A stretch of 64,000 nt of DNA from Hermatobates lingyangjiaoensis (taxonomy: Eukaryota > Arthropoda > Insecta > Hemiptera > Hermatobatidae): NCBI GenBank assembly GCA_026182355.1, contig JAPFBL010000114.1:307501-371500 (forward strand). Direction: 5' to 3'. Each line of letters begins with the position of its first letter. Position 1 is the stretch's first letter. Made by a program: the position numbers and the translations under genes. Of this stretch, positions 45,324 to 57,900 are shown piece by piece. The notes under the pieces were generated by a model, which was not told the DNA's origin, did not search any database, and saw nothing but the letters and a program-made list of their open reading frames with translations.

Positions 45324-47347
45324 CTGGAGTGGCCTACACTCAACATTACTATAGGTAACTTAATATCAAATTTCTTGAGTATATAACACATAACGTCTCA
45401 TTTAAGCATAACGTAAACATCTAAATGGGATATCATCATTAGTCGAAAGACTAATACTTTCCTGAGATATTAGAGATAGTGATTGAAGGACATATCAATA
45501 TATCAGCTCATTTTTGTACATCACACAGCTGATGCAAATAATTTCATTAGTATAACTACAGCAGTAATAACATTTTTGAAAAACCAAAGTGAACATTTCT
45601 TGATACGAAATATTCTCCTACAAGAGAACATGGCTTTTGTTCAAATAGCCAGTGGATTTCTTACATCGTTTACTTGACATCCTTCTACATTGATTATTAA
45701 AGTAAAATTTTTAAATTTAAAACAGGAAAAAAACCTTATTTTTTATCAAACAACATCGAAGAAAAAATGTTGTTTTAAGGTGATTTATAATTAAAGATGT
45801 ACGATAATTACATTTATTAATCCCTAAACGAAAGATTTCAATTTTGAATTATCTTTTACATTTTTGGTTTTTTACAGAATTCTTATACTGGGAATTTTAT
45901 GGCTTTTTAGTATTTAATAAGATCATTTTAGTTCCCCTTTGTCAAATATCATATATACGAATTTTTTCTGAGTGAGTGTTATCCTTTTCCTGCCTTCTGT
46001 ACGCTTTTATAAGTATATTGAGAAAAAATATATTAGTAATTAGCCAGTTTACATACTCAAATCGAAGACAAAGCAATCTATTCAATATAATTTAAATCTT
46101 TTATAGTTGGGAGCTTCTCATTTTTGAAAATAATAAATCTGAACTATCAGAATAGAATAGTGAAAAAACTGGATATTTCTCAACAAACATAAGTCCTCTT
46201 TCTTGAGGAAAGAGTCGATTCATTACATTGCAATATCATGGAAATGTACTACATTCACAATTATAATGTAATTGTAACTGATATTAAGTTTTGCTGCAGA
46301 GTGCAATATATAGATTTATTAAAGCATTTTATGAGACAAATCCATCTTGCCATGGAAGACAAAGGTAATTTATTTATGTTTATTGGCGTGATTTTTTTAC
46401 ATGTAACAATATTATTCCTCTTACATCTCATAAAAGTCAATAAACTATTTAAATTGTTCCTTTATAAATATCAATTTTATCTCAGTGGATTCACTAAAAA
46501 AATTTCTAAGTCAATGTAAACAATGTAAAAAAATATAAACAATTTGACAAGTATAGCAGGTGATCTCTCAGTCTAGGATAAACAAACAGTTTTTATAGCG
46601 TTTAATGCTCTTTCCCGTTATTGAAACTTCATGATTTTTTTTTTATGAATTGCTAATTTTTCGTTCCATTTTTGGTCAAATTTTCATTATTTTTTAATGA
46701 GCTGTTTAGCGTCAAAAAAACATTTCTGAAAAAAGAAATCATACTGTAACGCCAAATTAGCAAATATAAATTTTAAAAAAAAATATCTCAACTCATTCTC
46801 CACATAATGTTCTATTTATAGGATTAGTTTTATTTTGATCCATCAAACAGTATGGCCTGTATTGTTCTCACAAGGTTGGGGATTGAATTGTAAGTCAAAA
46901 TTTTTACATTTTATTGAAAATAAAAATTATTCCTGTTGTTTTAAAAATCTGAATATATTTATTTTGTTTGTTCCGTATGTAACCTTAAAGATGATCTCAA
47001 AATTTCAAAAGTAGGGTTATCAGTTTAGGTGAAATAAATGTTTTCTAAAAAACAGTTTTTGGCAAAAAAAGTGACTTTCCCATCATACATAATTCTTCCC
47101 AAACAATAGGGATCTTCTTCCCTATGAGACACATTTTTGTGTAAAATATCAACTTGATCCATCAAAGATTCTGGACCTAGCGTGGTAACAAGCAATGCTA
47201 ACACACTCACCCACCCACCCACACACACACACAGCCATCATCGAAAACACTTCATAAAACGACTTTTGGGGCCTCAAAACATGTAATTAAGTCAAAATCA
47301 CTAAATCGAATTTTTTCAAGATCACTATACTTTACTTATAGTAAAGT
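45324..47347 (+). mobile_element. R1 family copy 7, full length (2,024 bp)
   Basis: Left end CTGGAGTGGCCTACACTCAA after poly-A; right end ATCACTATACTTTACTTATA, GTAAAGT. Flanks TAAAAAAAT and TAAGGAAAT. Shares R1 landmarks in order. An open frame of 93 codons at 46238-46519 (LLKHFMRQIHLAMEDKGN region) is the longest on the plus strand; equivalents are broken in the other copies, so I do not call a gene. Confidence 0.85.
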
Positions 47348-48219
47348 AAGGAAATGAAAAACCAGAGGCATACTCAAGACAAAGCCGACACCGGCCACAA
47401 CCCTGTTGTTTCTGTTTGTTGAAGTAACAACAGTTCATAATCAACATGCAGCCATATTTTGTACGAGTGGTGTCATTTATGAGAGAGAACACAATTATAC
47501 AAACGATTATCCTATTGTGTATAGTCTCCAACTATTTACATCAAGATATAAAGGAAAATATACATTGTTTCACTAACTATAGGAGCACTATTGATTTTGA
47601 AATGCTATAGCACCCAAAATATAAATTATAATATTTAAAGAATGGTAAACATTTATGCCATTATATAGTAATTTAAATATTAGAAAAACTGTAAATCTAT
47701 ATGTCCAATACGACACGATACCTTAAATTCAGATAATTGTTGATTTATTTTAAATATTTATCACAAATAATGCAAAATGTAGCTATTGTAACAATGAATT
47801 TATATGCTCCATCAGCTTATTATTATCTAGAGACCTATTAATACTAATTTATATATTGTTGTATGATAATATGTTCAACATATGTTTCTAATAATATGTT
47901 AAAAATAATTGTCGCATAATGTAAATGTTAAGGCTTGTAAAATTTAATAGAGCATGCTAATAAATATTATTCTACACTAAACTATACATCCACATATAAA
48001 ATAAACACACATACATACACAACACAGACACATCACTGCACCTATATTTACTTTAAGTCAAGACATAAAAACAACCAACTTTCTCAGTTACATTTTGCAT
48101 TAACTGGAGAATTACAATTCGATTAATATTAATCTATTATATATAATTATAAAAAAAAGATTTTACTATTTAATTCAATTTAATAACTGACTGCTACAAC
48201 TTAATATTAGATTTTTTTT
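47348..48219 (+). repeat. Block P, copy 3, left part
   Basis: Interrupted at 48219 by a reversed R1 copy; continues at 49861. The first ~175 bp are almost identical to 34700-34868, whereas the remainder shares small variants with copy 2 (for example AATGTTAAGGCTTGTAAAAT). Confidence 0.85.
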
Positions 48220-49860
48220 ACTTTACTATAAGTAAAGTATAGTGATCGTGAAAAAATTCGATCTCGAGATTTTGACGGAATTACATGTTTTGAGGTACCA
48301 GAAGTCGTTTTATGACGTTTTTACGATGATGTCTGTGTTGTGTGGGTGGGTGGGTGGGTGGGGTGGGTGGGTGCGTGGGTGGGTGCGTGTGTTAGCATTG
48401 CTTGTTACCACGCTACGGTCCAGAATCTTTGATGGATCAAGTTGATATTTTACACAAAAATGGGCCCCATTTAGACGAAGATCCCTATTGTTTGGGAAGA
48501 ATTATGCATGATGGGAAAGTCACTTTTGTTGCCAAAAACCGTTTTTTTTAAACATTTATTTCTCCTAAACTGATAACCCTAGAGTTTTGAAATTTTGACA
48601 TTATCTTTGAAGTTACAAATGCAACAAACGAAAAATATATTCAGAATTTTATATCATCAGGAAATATTTTTTTTTCAATAAAATGTAAAAATTTTGACTT
48701 ATAATTCAATCTCAAACATTGTGAGAGCGATACATGCCATACTGTTTGACGGACAAGAATGAAACTATGCCTACAAATAGAACATTATATGGCAAATGAG
48801 TTGAGATATTTTTTTCTAAAATTACATTCGCTAAAGGGGCGTTACAGTACGATTTGTGTTTTCAGAAAATGTTTTTTTGACGCTAAACGGCTCGTTAAAA
48901 AAAAATGAAAATTTGACCAAAAATGGAACGAACAATTAGCAATTCACAAAAAAAAATGCATGAAGTTTCAATTACGGGAAAGAGCAATAACGATATAAAA
49001 ACTATTTGTTTATTCTAGACTAAGAGATCACCTGCTATACTTGTCGAATTTTTTGTATTTTTTTACATTGTTTACATTGACTTAGAAATTTTTTGAGCGA
49101 ATCCACTGAGATAAAATTGATGTTTCTAATGGAAAAATGAAAATATATTATTGACTTATAAGAGATGTAAGAGGAATAATATTGTGCAGGTAAATGATAA
49201 CACTCATTAAAAAAAAATTCGTATATATGTTATTTGACAAAGGGGAAGGAAAATGATCTTATTAAATACTAAGAAGCCATAAAATTCCAGTATAATAATT
49301 CTGTTAAAAAACCAAAAATGTAAAAGATAATTCAAAATTGAAATCTTTCGTTTAGAGATTAATAACTGTAATTATCGTACATCTTTAATTAACAAATCAC
49401 CTTAAAACAACATTTTCTTCGCTGTTTAAGAAGTTTTTCAGAGAAAAAAAGAGTATTTTACTGTTTCAAATTTGAAAATTTTACATTAATATTCAATGTA
49501 GAAGGATGTCAAGTAAACGATGTAAGAAATCTACTGGCTATTTGAACAATAGCCATGTTCTCTTGTAGGATACTATTTCGTTTCAAGAAATGTTCACTTT
49601 GGTTTTTCAAAAATGTTATTACTGCTGTAGTTATACTAATGAAATTATTTGCAAATAATAAATTATTTGTGATGTACAAAAATAAGCTTATAAATTGATA
49701 TGTCCTTCAATCACTATCTGTACTACCTCAGGAATGACAGGCTAATAATTATATCCCATTTAGATGTTTACGTTATGCTTAAATGAGACGTTATGTTTTA
49801 TATACTCAAGAAATTTGACATTAAGTTACTTATAGTAAAGTAGAGTGTAGGCCACTCCAG
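48220..49860 (-). mobile_element. R1 family copy 8, reversed and nested in block P copy 3 (1,641 bp)
   Basis: Begins ACTTTACTATAAGTAAAGTA, TAGTGATCGTG and ends TAGGCCACTCCAG, that is, R1 in reverse. Uninterrupted P copies read TTAGATTATTTTTTTCTTTT at this point; here the two halves are split by exactly one R1 unit with T-rich DNA on both sides. This defines both R1 ends by comparison with an empty site. Shorter than copies 3, 6 and 7 through internal loss. It contains a (GGGT)n tract at about 48340-48390. Confidence 0.92.
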
Positions 49861-50400
49861 ATTTTTTTCTTTTAAATTAAAACCAACCTATTTTAATTAC
49901 AGTTTCATTAATAAGGCTTTACACAATTACTTAAGCATTTTTTTAAGTGGTTTATAATTGTAGTGGGATTTTTTCAATAACTGATAAAGCAATTCAAACA
50001 GAATAAAACACCTCTCACATAGAACTGCAAGCATACTTACAATGCACTGATGGAAGAGTACTTCTACCATTGGCAACCTTTCCTGCCAGCACCACTGTAC
50101 AATCACCTGAAATCACCATTTTCTATTTTCATTTATTATCTGAGTCCACATTTAAATATTAATTTCTTTTTATCAAAGAAAGAAGGTCGATTCTTACATT
50201 TTCCACTAAACTTTATACTTTTTAGAGTTCATTTGAGCAACATTTTCTTCCAATTGGCTTATATTAATATGATATAAGTAATTGAATTCTGTAAGTGTTC
50301 TTTTTATTCTCTTTTCTGTGTCGTACTTTGTGTAATTTAAAGTTTAATATGATATATGTCACAAGACTTAAACAGATTTAGTATGAGGCTCAGCACTCCT
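49861..50400 (+). repeat. Block P, copy 3, right part
   Basis: Continues the P sequence from TTTTTTTCTTTTAAATTAAA through GCTTTACACAATTACTTAAG and GAGCAACATTTTCTTCCAAT. It contains about 60 bp (50280-50340) not present in copies 1 and 2. Confidence 0.85.
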
Positions 50401-52500
50401 TGCATTACCTTATTTAATTAAGAAAATGATCTCAAATTAATTTTAAAAAAGCAAATTCATTTACTTACTAATTTAATTCATTTATTTAGGAAATAGTAAT
50501 AATACATTGTATTAGTAATACAAGAACTAAAGACCTTAAAATATAGTGTTCTTTAAATTAAACAACGTAATTAAATATATCGTGGAAGAGAAAAAAGAAA
50601 TCAATTTAAAAATAATGTATTAGTAGCATTTTTCTTTAATAGTATACTAATTATTTTATATTATATTACTATTGAATCAGATATATTTTCTTTACGTTCA
50701 TTGTATTAACAATGGAAAGTAAAAATATTAAAACAAAGATTAGATTTTTTCATTAGATTTTTACCCTACAATAAAACAAAATGGTAAACTTTTAATGTCA
50801 GAAAAAACATCAGAATATACCAGTCATGTTATAAGTTACCCTTTTTATAATAATGTTACTATTAATAACAGACAATTAAACAAACAATATAACGTACATA
50901 AGATACCTTAGGAATTACTGCATAAAAAAGTTCTGACTCTTTAAGTAATGTATAAAATTAATTACTTTATTTATCAGTAAATAAATTAAAAGCAGTAATG
51001 AGTTTAATAATTATTGTGCAACTATTTGAAAAATATGATCAATTTAATTTAAGCTGAATTTAAAAAAAATAGGTTTAAACTAGATTATTAAAATTAGTTC
51101 AAAACAAAATATGATTGTAAATAACAGTTTCTTATTGTTGGCATTGAAAATTGAATAAAAAAAATATTTATATTCATATTCTGTTTCTGATTGTTTTTAA
51201 AATTGTTAAAATTATTTTACAACTTTATATATAATGTTCATATAAAGTTTTCATTAGAAACTAAATCATTAGTCATATTACAACATATTTTACTAATATT
51301 TGTGATATTTCTTTCAATAAATACAGTTATTAATATTACTATTTACCTTTTATTTCTAATAATAAAAGAATGTATTTGAATTGCATCTATTGTTATTAAT
51401 ATACAGAAAAGCAATTAAGTATATAATATTCTAAATAATGAAATGGAGCTACTACATTATTATTACATTATTATAGCTCTGAATATTACATTATTTTTAA
51501 GGGAATAACTTTTTCTAAATTACACTGTAATTGTATATTACTGTAGATGAGTTAGTTGTAAAAGTTTCTGGACGTTTTAGCGGCGTTCTTTAGTTTAATA
51601 TTTATTATGATAACTAATAAAGATGACTTTAATGTTTTTTTGAATTGCTGTAATGTAGTATATCATTTCTCAATCTACACTTCTTTTTCATCATCTAATA
51701 CTTATATTTACACTCAATGAAGTATAATAAATAGATTATTGTAAATTGTGTACTAACTTTCTCTTTGAAGACCATAGTTTTTTCCTCCTTTCTTTTCAAA
51801 TACTTATATAATCAGAAAAATAAGCTCACACATGTGCTTCACTTAGTAATCTAATTAAAACAATAACTACTATATAATTTTTTTTTTAACTTCAATTAAA
51901 ACAACTAACGCTTACACCAATGGAAAGACGCCATGATGAAAAAATATAAATGAGATTGGCGCTTAGTTAAGCCAGTGTTTACAATGGACAGGAAATAATC
52001 ATGAAATAAATATTGTAAATTTGAAATAATTAAACCTATAAATTTAGTTAATTGTATTCAACAAAAAATAATTTTACATTATCGATATTAATATTAAACG
52101 AACGTTTTAAAATAAATAATGTTATTATAAAATACAAAAAATGAAAATAATAGACATTACTGGGATTTCGTATTTTACTTTTCAGGTAGGTCGATATAAT
52201 ATGTTTCATATCTTAAAAAAAATGTGGGCATTTGTAACTTTGCTAAAATTAAATATATTATTAAGTTAATTGACAAGCTATTTAATTCAATCTTTACAAC
52301 TATCTCTATCTTGCTAATTTCAAGGAAAATGTGATCATTGTAACTACCTTGCAAAAAAATTAAATGAATCACGATGACTAATAAATAAGACTACAGTCAT
52401 TTGCTGAGCACAATTTTAAATTCATTTTCAATATGTTGCAAATTTATGAGGAAGAGTTTATGTAGATAATTATTATAAATTCAAAGTGTTCGTAAAAACT
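50400..52500 (+). repeat. Old segmental duplication, copy 2 (partner 24370-26520)
   Basis: See partner. In this copy the unit follows block P copy 3 directly. Matches include AAAGACGCCATGATGAAAAA at about 51927 and TTAAATATATTATTAAGTTA at 52250. Confidence 0.8.
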
Positions 52501-52529
52501 ATTAGAACTATTAGTAATGAACAATTAGA

Positions 52530-53040
52530 CTATATTTTGTGAGACAATCCATCATACCATGGAAAGCATCAGAAATAGTTTGTTTCATTGGCATTGATTT
52601 TACACTTGTAAGAATTTTATTCTTATACATCTCATATTAAGTACTTAAATTAATTAAAAAATTGTCATTAAATCTCTGACATTAATTTCATTTCACTGGA
52701 TTCACTCAAAATATGTCAATCTAAACAATGTAAAAATTCTGACTTATAATTCAATTGGAAAGCTTGTGAGCATGATACAAGCAAGCCATACCGTTTGGTG
52801 GATCAAAGTGAATTTTATACTACCAAAGTCAAACCAATACGACACGTATAGCAATTAAATCATTAGTCCAGGATCAATATTCACCTTTTTATACTTTTAT
52901 TGCTCATTGCTGTAATTTATTTATATAATTTCATGAATTTATTTTATAAATTGTTAATTTTTTGTTCTATTTGTTGGCAAAAATTCATGGTTTTTTTAGT
53001 GAACCGTTTAGCACCAAAAAACATTTAAAACAGAAAAGGC
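52530..53040. mobile_element. R1 family copy 9, rearranged internal part
   Basis: CAATCCATCATACCATGGAA at 52545 and the ATTCATGGTTTTTTTAGTGA / CACCAAAAAACATTT segment near 52990 are R1 internal sequence. Between them, 52730-52830 carries an R1 segment in reverse (CAAGCCATACCGTTTGGTGG). The expected left end is missing. Confidence 0.65.
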
Positions 53041-53046
53041 GACAAT

Positions 53047-53752
53047 GTGACTAGAGCGTTTCAAGACCATTTGACCAGAGTAAAAGTCAAACCAAAATAC
53101 ATACACAGTGATGCTGGAAGAAAATTTTTCAACAAGGATTTTCAAGAGCTTTGCCGAAAGAACAATATAATTCACTACAGGACATTTTCCACCATGAAGG
53201 CCTCAATTGTTGAAAGGTTCAATAGAACACTAAGGGGAAGAATGTTTAAACAATTCTCCTTCAAGGATCCTATAGATTTCTTGATATTCTCCACGAAGAT
53301 TGTGCAACAGTACAATAACACATATTATTGAACATTGGATGGCACTGAGTAAAGTAAAAAAGGGAGTGAATGGAGAGGAAATTTTTGGAAAGAGTTGCTA
53401 ATGCTGTTAGACAAAGACATGGAAAATTAAAAACACCTGGCAAGCTTGCATTAAACACTCCAGGGAGAATTAGCAAATGTTGAACTACATTTGAAAGAGG
53501 CTACACGAGGAATTGGTCTACTGAGGTTTCCTACATCAACAAGATTCTACCCACCCTGCCTGTGACTTACCAGATGGAAATGGACAGGACGTTAGAAGCC
53601 GCTTTTGCCAGCATGAATTACAGAAGACCAATGTACCCAATGTGTATTTAATTGAAAAAATTGTAAAGAAACGAAAAAATGGTGATGTACTTGTAAAATT
53701 TCAAGGTTATGATAAACAGGAAGGGATAAAGAAAAAAGACATTTTAAATTGA
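53047..53752 (+). pseudogene. Polinton/Maverick-type integrase, C-terminal part, frameshifted
   Basis: The first frame (53047-53331, 94 codons, opening with GTG) carries KYIHSDAGRKFFNKDF and KASIVERFNRTL, a retroviral-type integrase core with Asp and Glu 33 residues apart, in the form found in Polinton (Maverick) integrases. The first catalytic Asp is not present, so the N-terminal half is lost. After a stop, other frames continue the same protein type: FERGYTRNWSTEVSYI near 53490 and VYLIEKIVKKRKNGD, LVKFQGYD, KKKDILN to a stop at 53750-53752, resembling the C-terminal chromodomain-like tail. In a living element it would join element DNA to the host chromosome. Stops and shifts make this copy inactive. 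Confidence 0.72.
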
Positions 53753-53811
53753 AGAAATATATATTTTTTTAAAAATACACTATTTGTTACATTTTTTCCA
53801 TCCTCTTTTAT

Positions 53812-54047
53812 TTATATTTCTCTTCTTTTTCTTATTGAGTCCAAGCACTCGTTTTCCCTTCATAGCACCAGCCACCAAGAGTGATGCGAGACTGCGAGAC
53901 GTTCATTTAAATTTGCATCTAGGGACTTTACCCGTTCCAAGTCTTCTTCTGTAACACCTTGTCTGCGGCATGTCTATCACTCAGTTTGTTGTTCTGGCTA
54001 TAGGCAATGTCATGTTCTTTGCAAGCATCACAAATGTAACTCTTCTA
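53812..54047 (-). pseudogene. Phospholipase A2-like domain relic of Polinton/adintovirus type
   Basis: On the minus strand, 54047 to about 53935 reads CDACKEHDIAYSQNNKL, then HAADKVLQ: the Cys/His-Asp pattern resembles the PLA2-like domain of virion proteins in parvoviruses and in Polinton-like elements. After a frame change, LERVKSLDANLNERLA and then AMKGKRVLGLNKKK follow, matching the usual C-terminal run of the Polinton version. At least two frame breaks. It lies tail to tail with the integrase relic, about 60 bp away. Family assignment is from memory of the motif pattern and should be searched. Confidence 0.55.
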
Positions 54048-54085
54048 CTACTCACGATCACTATTTTTTACTTACAATGAAGTAA
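54048..54085 (+). mobile_element. R1-like right end after the PLA2 relic
   Basis: CACGATCACTATTTTTTACT then TACAATGAAGTAAAA corresponds to the R1 right end CACGATCACTATACTTTACT with TATAGTAAAGTAAAA. So the Polinton relics sit between R1 internal sequence (to 53040) and an R1 right end. Confidence 0.6.
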
Positions 54086-54915
54086 AAATATAAAAACGAC
54101 AGGTCGCACCTGACAATGACTGTATTAATTATAAAAGAATAATATCAAATTAATAAGTAAAATAAAACTAGCACAATTGTAAGAAATGTATGCATATTTC
54201 AGTTCTAGAAAATCAGTTTTAATAGCATTAGTAAGTGTAATGACAGTTCTTGTCATTTCAGAATTAAGTACTAGATATAAGTTGAACCCATGTTTTAATG
54301 TTACCTAAAAGTAATAAGGTGTTTCTCCACATCAATAACTGTATATCTTCGAATATTATTTAGATTTGCAATTTTTTTACAAAAATTATCGAAATGTGAG
54401 AGTTAAAAAGTCAAAAGAAAATTATTTATTTCACCATTATATTCTATAGAGTCAACAAAGTAAATGAGCAGGTTTAGTATCCTTTAAATAAGAAAAAAAA
54501 AATCCATTAAATTAGATCGTTTAAAATAAACTTTGTTATACAATGATTATAGATCATAACTGATGCAATCGTACTTACTTGGGTATATTTCAAACTTATA
54601 TCCATGTATGGTATGTAAGTTTATATCTATATATCCAAAATTATAATTATTCGGATATAAGTTTATATCCAAACTTATATCCATATAACATGTATAATTA
54701 ACATACCATTAATTAACCGAATGGTATCGGTTTCAATAATATTCCTGATAAAATAATGAATATACCTCCTGAAAGAATCTAAAATTCATACTTCCCCCAT
54801 CAAAAAAACATATGCTTCAGGAGTATAATTTAAAATTGGTACTTCCCCGTAGTTTTTCTCTTGATGATTTAAATAAAGTATAGAATATAATATCAAATTA
54901 GCTGATTTTTTGATA
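54086..54915. other. AT-rich stretch, no gene
   Basis: Short local repeats of TATATCCA / AACTTATATCCA at 54590-54690. Otherwise nothing recognised. Confidence 0.5.
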
Positions 54916-54956
54916 CTATTTCATTATAGTAAAGCCGAATTTAAGCCACACCAGAA
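54916..54956 (-). mobile_element. R1 left-end fragment, reversed
   Basis: The minus strand reads TCTGGTGTGGCTTAAATTCG then GCTTTACTATAATGAA, a diverged R1 left end. Confidence 0.55.
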
Positions 54957-57900
54957 TGTTATTATTGATTTAAATAATATTATTTGTGTGTAATAATTCT
55001 AATATTAATGATAATACGATAACTATAATATTAGGTAATATGATTCAAATATGTTTATTTATAATTACTTTTCTTAAAATATTACAGTTATAACAGTAAC
55101 TATATTACAATAACTATATTGTGAAATAACATTATTTAAAACAATAATAATAAATGAAAATCGACAGGGCGAACCTGATAATGACGATTTAAATTATAAA
55201 AGAATAACATCAGATAGTTAATAAGTAAAGAAACGAAGATTAGTAACAGATAATTTAGTAAGATATTGGCACTGCTTGTTTGATAGTTATTTAAACTCAG
55301 CATTGTACGACTTTAATTAGTCCTACTTGAAGATGCCGTACGTACGAAACTCGTCGGACGTTTCAACAACAATTCACGAGGTATGAAAGATTTTTATAAT
55401 AATATGACATTAGTAACTGTAGTGGTTCTAACAATATGCATGCATTTTTATCCCAGAGGTTGAAATATGGCTGAAACAAACTTAAATTGATTACCAACGA
55501 GTTTGCTATTCAATGATTCTATGTTTACTATTATTCATTGTATTATATTACATCAACATTAGTTGTACTTTTAGTTGAGTATAAAGTACTTCAAATCTCT
55601 TAATTCATACCAATAATATATATTAATAATAAGGAAATAATGTATATTAATAATTATTTACTAAACTATCTTAGAACTATCCAAAGATGGCTTCCAATAA
55701 TACTTAATATTAAATGAATTATCGCCTTCTATGTTAGTAACATTACTAAATGAATCTCACTCAAGTAAGTTTATTAAGTTTCGAAACAATAATAATGAGA
55801 AGATGAATATTTTTTTTTCTCTTTAAGTCTATAGAGACTTAAGTCTCTATAAGTGTACATAATTCATAAGTGGCAATACATTCAATTAAGTTCCCTTAAT
55901 ATCATGTAAGATTCTTAAGCTTTTCAAAATATACATATAAACAAAATGATTAAAGGTATATTTGATTTTGAGATTGAGTAAATTATTTCACGTTTTAAAG
56001 ATGGTTGTTCTTAAGAAATATTTAATGTTTTGGCTAAAAGATTCTATAATTTAAAACGCCAGTTTGGAGTAGATTAACTATTTATTATCACATTACTTTG
56101 ATCTTTAGTTAATATTAAACAACCTAATTATCGATAAAAATGTATAGATAAGTGATAACCAAACTTGTACTTGCTATTTGGAATCACGATTGAATGTAAT
56201 AACTACTTTGAGAGGTTAAGTTTTTAAATTATTAAAAAATAATTAAAAACTACTTCTTAAGAATAAAATTAACTCATTAATAAAGCATTATTCATCACTG
56301 AAAACAAGCCGTCTATGTCATTCAACGTACAAGTTAATACATTATCACTTGTATGTATTATCACATTTTTGAATGCTCTAAATTTAAAGACTATTCATTT
56401 GCTGATCATTTTAATTACAATATCAAGTGACGTAGTAGAGCAATCGTATAATAAATTTAACTTTGCTATAAACGAACAAATGATAAAAATTAATACTATT
56501 ATTTGTTTACATTAAAATTATTAATATTATATATCCAATCAAGATTTTATCACAAGTTTGATTTAGAAAAAATAAGTAAATCTTAGACTAGATGTCTCCC
56601 ACGAAAGGATGTGAGCAGTACATCTCTCATTTGGGAATCATGAATTTAGAATCTTAGTTGAAATTTGATTATAAATAGCGAAATTGTTTTCACATTTATA
56701 TTTCAATTTTGATAGAACTCGACCCAGCACTTTGTTAGCTATCTACTTTTTTTTACTTTTCCAGAAAAAGCAAAAGGAAGCTACTTTCCTTTCTGTAGTT
56801 GTTGCATTATAATCCGTGAAAGCTGTTTCCAGTATTAAACTTTCATAATTAAAAATATCCTAATCACAAGTTGTACATTTTTGGGAAAATTGTGGTTTCC
56901 TTAGATAAAAAATTCCGAAGCCTTTTTCCTTAAAGTTAAGGAATGTTCTAAAATAATTGCAAAATGTGTCACAATGATCAAGAAACTTCAAACATGGACT
57001 CATAAGCCCGAAACTTGTAAATGAGCCAATAACTAGACATTTGTTTTTTGTTGTATACTTTTTTTATAGTAAAGAAAAATGAAATAATGTAAGTATGAAG
57101 GCTTACATAATCTAATAAATTGTAATCTATTCTTTGGAGTTTGTCTACTTTTGATAATTCTATTTTTATTTTGTAATCATTATGTATATAAATGTTTAAT
57201 ATCATAGACATTATGCATGCCATTGTTCAACACAGGTTTCTATTTTTTCAGTATAATACCTATATTAATGTTTAACATACTTCTACAAGAATTTGATCCT
57301 GTATGATATTTGTATAAGATTAGAAATATAATAAATTATGAGCGGGCATATTCTTTCTAATGTTTAAATAGCTGTTAAATTCTCTTCCAGCTGTTTTAAG
57401 GTTTTGGAGTCTTCCTTTAATTAAGTTTGAGTATTAAAAAAAGTACTTTGATAGATATTTAATAAACCCATTGTTGTAAAAACATTTAATATATTACTTA
57501 TTTATATCAGAACTGTCAATGAATGACAGAGGATTTGTGTATTAAGTGTTATTGAATTATCCTAAAAAAGTTTATAAGAATTCCTTTAGGTAATAATTAA
57601 TTTTCATAAATTCGTTTCAAATGTATTTTAATTTACGTTTTTTTAATTGTTTAACATATACATTTATATCAAGACTCAATATTATTAAATATATTTTATA
57701 AAATATAAATAGTTTTATCAATGTTATAAATATATTTTAACAAATTTGTAATGAAATGCTCCAAGATATTATAATTAACAAATATGAAAGGAAAAATATT
57801 AAAAACGTAGCAACAACAATAATGAAGATGCTATTGGATTTGATTATGTATTTCAATAAATGTTTATATAGTTTTGACGTGCATTCTTCATTAGCAGTTG

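Noticed and set aside
46238..46519. 93-codon frame inside R1 copy 7 with hydrophobic stretch
   Set aside because: Broken in the other R1 copies and without a recognised domain.
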